Shown here piece by piece: positions 59,807-64,000 of a stretch of 64,000 bases of DNA (positions within the stretch are counted from its first letter, which is position 1; every line of letters begins with the position of its first letter). This stretch comes from Tretioscincus oriximinensis. Its lineage: Eukaryota > Chordata > Lepidosauria > Squamata > Gymnophthalmidae. The stretch covers positions 1,435,425 to 1,499,424 of the forward strand of contig JAJVDF010000278.1 in the NCBI GenBank assembly GCA_022410635.1, read 5' to 3'. Below the pieces are notes generated by a model, which was not told where the DNA came from, ran no database searches, and saw nothing but the letters and a program-made list of their open reading frames with translations. Both the position numbers and the translations under genes were made by a program.

Positions 59807-59837
59807 AGAAAATCCGATTGTTGGAAAAATTTCTTAA
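59807..59837 (+). CDS. RASA2: RASA2 exon 24 (C-terminus and stop)
   Basis: Acceptor ttcag. Encodes EENPIVGKIS then TAA at 59835-59837. The mammalian tail ends ENPIVGKAS, so the last ten residues are nearly identical and fix the stop codon. Confidence 0.95.
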
Positions 59838-60888
59838 CCAAAGAGTCTCGGCAAAAAAGACAGCTTTCAAAGAAACTGGAGTATTGTTGTAAAGTCTCAA
59901 GTATATGCCAAATCAGAAAATTCAAGAATGTACATTGTTTCAACATTGTTCAAAATTTTCTATTTAATATTTAACAGGGAAAATATCATTTTAGGGATGG
60001 GTGGGTATGATTTCGATTTTGCATAAAAACCCAGAAGTTCAAGAAGATTCAAGTAAACAAATTGGCGTTGGAAGAAACTTCTAATGGAACATGCTTTATA
60101 TGAAATCAAAGTAACTACTGTTGCAGAAAGGATTTTGCATCTGCCAAGTTAATTAGAAGGTTTTTTGTTATGAACAATGTTTTGTGAACCGTGAACCTTG
60201 GTAAGCAAAATCCCAAAGTGTAACAAAAAGGATTTGAAGCTTTACATACAGCACACAGCCACTTTTAAAATTGACCTTTCTTAGACAATAGACATTTTGT
60301 TTAACATTAGTACTTTTTAAAATGCAAATTAACAGTTAGCAATGAGATACTATTTAAACGTCTGATCAAAACAGGCCAAGTCAGGGAGGCTGTGTATCTT
60401 GTTTACAGTTGGAGTGAATGGTGTATGGAGTGATATGGGTTCCCTGTCTGTATTACTCTCATTTTATGTAATCAGTTGCTAATATTTTTTTTCATATAAC
60501 ATGGACTTGGGTGGGGGTGGGGGGGTGGGGTTGGACCTTCAAGCTTTGGGGAAACAGCTGCAGTTCCCAGCCTCCTCCCCATATTGGAGATGTGTCACAT
60601 CCAAATTACCTTTTTTTAAAAAATCACTCCAAGCACTTTAATTATCTGGATTGCTCCAGATGGTATTTAAAGATACTTTTTAGTGTCTAATCATTACGAT
60701 CAGTTGAATGATCAGTTTGTTGCTGAAAACAATGCTTTTGTGAATATTTTTATATTTAGTTTTTTACTTGTTAGGTGAACTTATGAAATCAAAAGATTTG
60801 CCTTTAGAAACTCTTAATCTTGCCTTCTTAATACATTTTAGTCACAGGCAGGTAAGAATGTCTATTTGCTAATCAGACAGAAAATAAA
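59838..60888 (+). other. RASA2: RASA2 3' UTR, minimal extent
   Basis: Non-coding, AT-rich sequence directly after the stop. The first canonical poly(A) signal AATAAA is at 60883-60888. An ATTAAA at 62166-62171 and a TGTA-rich block near 62585-62640 suggest that longer transcripts may run to about 62.6 kb, but the sequence alone does not decide. Nothing in this stretch looks like another gene. Confidence 0.6.
60883..60888 (+). terminator. Candidate RASA2 polyadenylation signal AATAAA
   Basis: First AATAAA downstream of the stop codon, about 1.05 kb into the 3' UTR. Usage is not shown by the sequence; the ATTAAA at 62166 is a distal alternative. Confidence 0.4.
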
Positions 60889-61071
60889 ACAATCACTTGG
60901 GAAAAGGGAAAGAACAAGCTTCTTTTCAGTATTATATAATATGGTACTAGAAAACTTCACTTTGGGAGCAACTTTTTAAGCACTATAAATCTCATTATGT
61001 TATTGCTGGTTACAGTCTTGATACTTTATGTTGCTGTTCAGGATTGTTACGATTCCTTTTAAAAATTATTT

Positions 61072-61270
61072 CAGAGAAATAGCCGTGTTGGGCTTAGTAG
61101 GATGTCCAGCAAGGTGGTTAGTAGCTCTTGAATACAAACAAGAGAAAGATAAGTGGCATGAACTTTCGTAGACACTTCTACTTCTATAGATGCACCTGAA
61201 GAAATAGACATGTCTATGAAAGCTCACGCCACCCACCTTTCTCCTGTTAGTCTCGAAGTGATACTAGCCC
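61072..61270. repeat. Head-to-head dimer of the 136-bp element, downstream of RASA2
   Basis: A reversed copy (cagagaaatagccgtgttgg to agacacttctacttct) is followed at once by a forward copy (gcacctgaagaaatagacat to gtctcgaagtgatactagcc). It lies between the proximal and distal candidate poly(A) signals, so it may fall inside a long 3' UTR. Confidence 0.75.
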
Positions 61271-63310
61271 CCATGGACTCCTACGAATAGTCAAATGTTT
61301 TCTTTCAGTCCTGGACATCATAATTTCATAGGTTTCTGCAGCAGTGCTGAGAGAAACTTGCTTTATGTACACCCATGGATTCCATGAACACAGAGAGACT
61401 TGTTTTGGAATAATTGACAACTGTGACTAATGTTTCTATAAATTTTAAAAACAAGAAACCCATGCAAAAGGCTATTTGCGCAGTTCTTTGGATCATGATT
61501 TTACAGTGTGAATAGTAACCAGAATGGCCTATCATAGTCTGTATAAAAAACACTAGAAATAGGACCAAATTTCAGAAAACGGTACAATACCTAAGACAAC
61601 TAAATATTAGTAGAAATAATTAACTGTCCTGATAGGATTTTAAAATGGTACTTCTGCAGATTGTGGAATCTATACTTCTAAAACTTAGATGCAACCCCCC
61701 AAAAAAAACATTGAATATGATTTACTCATTGAGTTGGGTTTGTTCACAGACATGCTGTTTGGGATGTTAGCTAGTTCCCCATCCCCATTTTAACAACATT
61801 TTTTTTNAAAAAAATTGGATATTATGGCTTTAAGTCTTGAGGACTTAGCATTCCTTGCCTGCTGCATACAGTGGTAGAATATTTCATGAACTCTTTGACT
61901 ATTTGGAAGTGAGAGAGAATTACATGAAATTTGCATTAACCCTATTGATGTTTATGGAAAATTTAAACTAGCATTCCAGTGAATATGTTTTAAATCTTCT
62001 TAATTTTGATTAGGAAGTTAGCTGTGTTTGCACGCTTTCTTTTACGTGCCTTTTTGCCAGTGACTTTTATGTTTCTCTTCCTAGGTTGTTTTTTATTTCT
62101 CAGAATTCACTTGGTGGGAAGTAGGCATGTTCAGAACTGTTTTGAAAGCTACATTTAATAATTTAATTAAAACTTGTTTGTACATTCAGGGTTCCATTTA
62201 GTTTATTGATTATTTTTCCTTGTATGTGTGTGAGTATGCAAGCATTGACATTTGAATTTATGTATAGATAGACTTAAATTATCATCTCATGCAATCTGTA
62301 TATGAATATATACTTCTTGCATTTGCGTACATATTTAATGACAGTATTACATTGTTCTAATACTTCTATTCCATTCATTCTGTGTTTGATGAAGTGGGAC
62401 ATACTCAGAATAGCTTAATGCCATAATTAATGTCAGTCATCACAAAGCTATATTATTTAATTAGGCCTTCAGGTTCCTATTCAAAACTGTATCTAAAATT
62501 TCTGCTTTGTTTTCAGAATCAAGCATGCTATAGTTGAAGCAATACTGTGTCACACAGTATGACGTTCAGTCTTACAAGCCTTTATTGTACAAACTGTATA
62601 TTTAAATAATGTACATTTATATTTGAATAGTAAATATTAAGAAAATGGATCACTTGGTTATCAATTTAGGCATTTCAGAGTCATCTGTGTGTCATTTCAT
62701 GTTCACGAAGTAATTTATTGGTAAGTTGTTCTTACCTTAGATTATTTCTGCACATTAATATCCAAACCATGGAGATGTCTAAACTTTGTCGTTCTCCACA
62801 TTAGTGTGGAACAGGAACACCCCACCCCGCAATGTTTGACCAACAATGCATGGAGCATAGAATGGAACAGTGCACCAGAAAGGCACAATATCTATTCTGT
62901 TGGGAGATCTCAACTGTTAAATCCCAGCAAAAAAGGAGCCTCCTAAGAACTCCAAAGGCCAAGAACAAGGGCTGAGCCACTTTGAGACTGAACACTATCT
63001 TTTAGAGAAGCTTTTGTGCCTGGTGTTTGTCTGGGCTGGGACGGACTGCCCCAATGTGAATGACCCTATGTTAATCCAACATAGGACAGGTTGTCTGTCT
63101 TGGACCAGAGCATGCCATTCTGTTCCAGGATATTGTGGGGGAGTTCAGAACCAGCATAATTTGAAAACAGTGTGGTTAACATCAGAGTTTTCTGCAAACT
63201 ATTGTTTCATGAATAAAGGAAAGGCTGAAGAAATATTCAGCAAAATCCTTATTCCACAGTTCAGCTGTTTATGATTTGTGGCAAGCCATCTTCTCTTTGT
63301 AAGGGATATG
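61271..63310 (+). other. Distal 3' UTR or intergenic sequence
   Basis: AT-rich, no gene recognised. ATTAAA at 62166-62171 and a TGTA-rich block near 62585-62640 may mark the end of long RASA2 transcripts. In human the next gene is RNF7; none of it is seen here. Confidence 0.4.
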
Positions 63311-63318
63311 GATTGGTA

Positions 63319-63660
63319 CCAGGGGCATAGCTATCTATAGGGCAATCGGGCTGTGCACTAAGTCCCCAAAGGTTTGGCCATTACCGGGGGGCCACCAGTG
63401 AGCTTGGGCTTGTCCTGGTTCCTTATGTTATTTTTAAGCTCTTCAGTGCTGCGCTGGGTCAGTGATCGCTGGACTACTTGTTGGAATGTGCGGAGTAATT
63501 ATGTCAGAGACCTAGCCGTGCAGCGCTGAAGAGCTTAAAAGGAAGGTAATGAAAACGGACCGGGGTGGGTGGGTTCATTAATCCGCCCTGAGGCTCCAAG
63601 AGTCTATCTTCACTAATGCTTGGTACATGTGTTGTAGCTGTATAATTTACCTATGCCTCC
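63319..63660. mobile_element. Possible decayed hAT-like element with internal hairpin
   Basis: The left end caggggcatagctatctata and the right end ttacctatgcctccc are loosely inverted. Inside, tttttaagctcttcagtgct (about 63433) and gcagcgctgaagagcttaaa (about 63520) form a stem with an approximately 70-base loop. No convincing target duplication. Confidence 0.4.
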
Positions 63661-64000
63661 CTTTCTCTTGCTAGGAAGCCATAATTTTATACTAGCATCA
63701 GCACTAGCTTGTGAATCACTTCCATGAGAACAGTGAAGCAAGGCACAAAGTGGAAAGTTTTCCTTAATATCCAAAATCATATTTTGATCCAAGTTGCTAT
63801 TGGGAAGTATTCACCAAACTCCTATTGCAAATAATGATGTCTTTCATTTTATTCCTTTGCAAAAGAGAGGAAGGTCGAAGACTTCCTTAAGAAAGCAACT
63901 TGTTCTTTGTAAGCAAATTTAAAATTTAATTTAAATGTTTTAAAACTATTATGAGAACGAAATAACACATTTGCAGAAAGTGAAACATCATATCATGCTT

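Larger units (their letters stand above)
10428..59837 (+). other. RASA2: RASA2 gene, complete coding region in 24 exons
   Basis: Ras p21 protein activator 2 (GAP1m) speeds GTP hydrolysis on Ras at the plasma membrane, switching Ras-MAPK signalling off. Joining the 24 exons gives one open frame of 2478 nt (825 aa), close to the roughly 850 aa of the mammalian protein; the missing length is mostly an Ala-rich N-terminus. Domains in order: C2A (about 16-127), C2B (about 128-262), RasGAP (about 316-560) with arginine finger R372 and an FLR motif at 484-486, PH (about 586-688), then a BTK zinc motif (H691, C702, C703, C713). All introns are GT-AG and all phases agree. No exon carries a stop or frameshift, so the gene looks functional. 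RASA3 is the nearest alternative, but the exon sequences match RASA2 throughout as I know the family; this was not aligned by machine. Confidence 0.97.

Overview
This is a vertebrate nuclear window, most likely from a squamate reptile (lizard or gecko). It holds one protein-coding gene, a complete RASA2 (GAP1m) orthologue on the + strand, with 24 coding exons from 10428 to 59837. I built the exons by hand from splice sites and reading frame. All 23 introns are GT-AG, and the joined frame is 2478 nt (825 codons plus stop). The squamate assignment is an inference from the AT-rich introns, the mix of young L2, two CR1 tail types, L1, tRNA-derived SINEs and hAT and Tc1/mariner MITEs, and from the protein being clearly RASA2 but diverged from mammals.

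Layout. Bases 1-9600 are intergenic and full of repeats: a kilobase-scale fold-back structure (928-2003), a SINE family, and a hAT-type MITE with an 8-bp target duplication (7168-7612). Bases 9240-9775 carry palindromic and L2-tail debris, followed by a TATA-less CpG island (about 9790-10760) with exon 1. Exons 2-4 lie at 17-20 kb, exon 5 at 26.5 kb and exon 6 at 36.3 kb. Intron 5 holds a CR1 copy, a decayed L2 copy and a young L2 copy. Exons 7-24 lie between 37.8 and 59.8 kb. Intron 9 holds L2, L1 and an 890-base gap. Intron 15 holds a Tc1/mariner-type MITE with internal 42-bp tandem repeats. Intron 18 holds a CR1 copy interrupted by another CR1 copy. The 3' UTR starts at 59838; its end is not certain.

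Function. RASA2 is a Ras GTPase-activating protein. In exon order it has two C2 domains, a RasGAP domain with an arginine finger (R372) and FLR motif (residues 484-486), and a PH domain followed by a BTK-type zinc motif (H691, C702, C703, C713). All hallmarks are present and no exon is broken.

I see no bacterial or phage-type system and no second protein gene. The notable material is structural: fold-back and nested mobile elements, a MITE that brings CRE-like palindromes into an intron, and SINE tails resembling the resident L2 tail.
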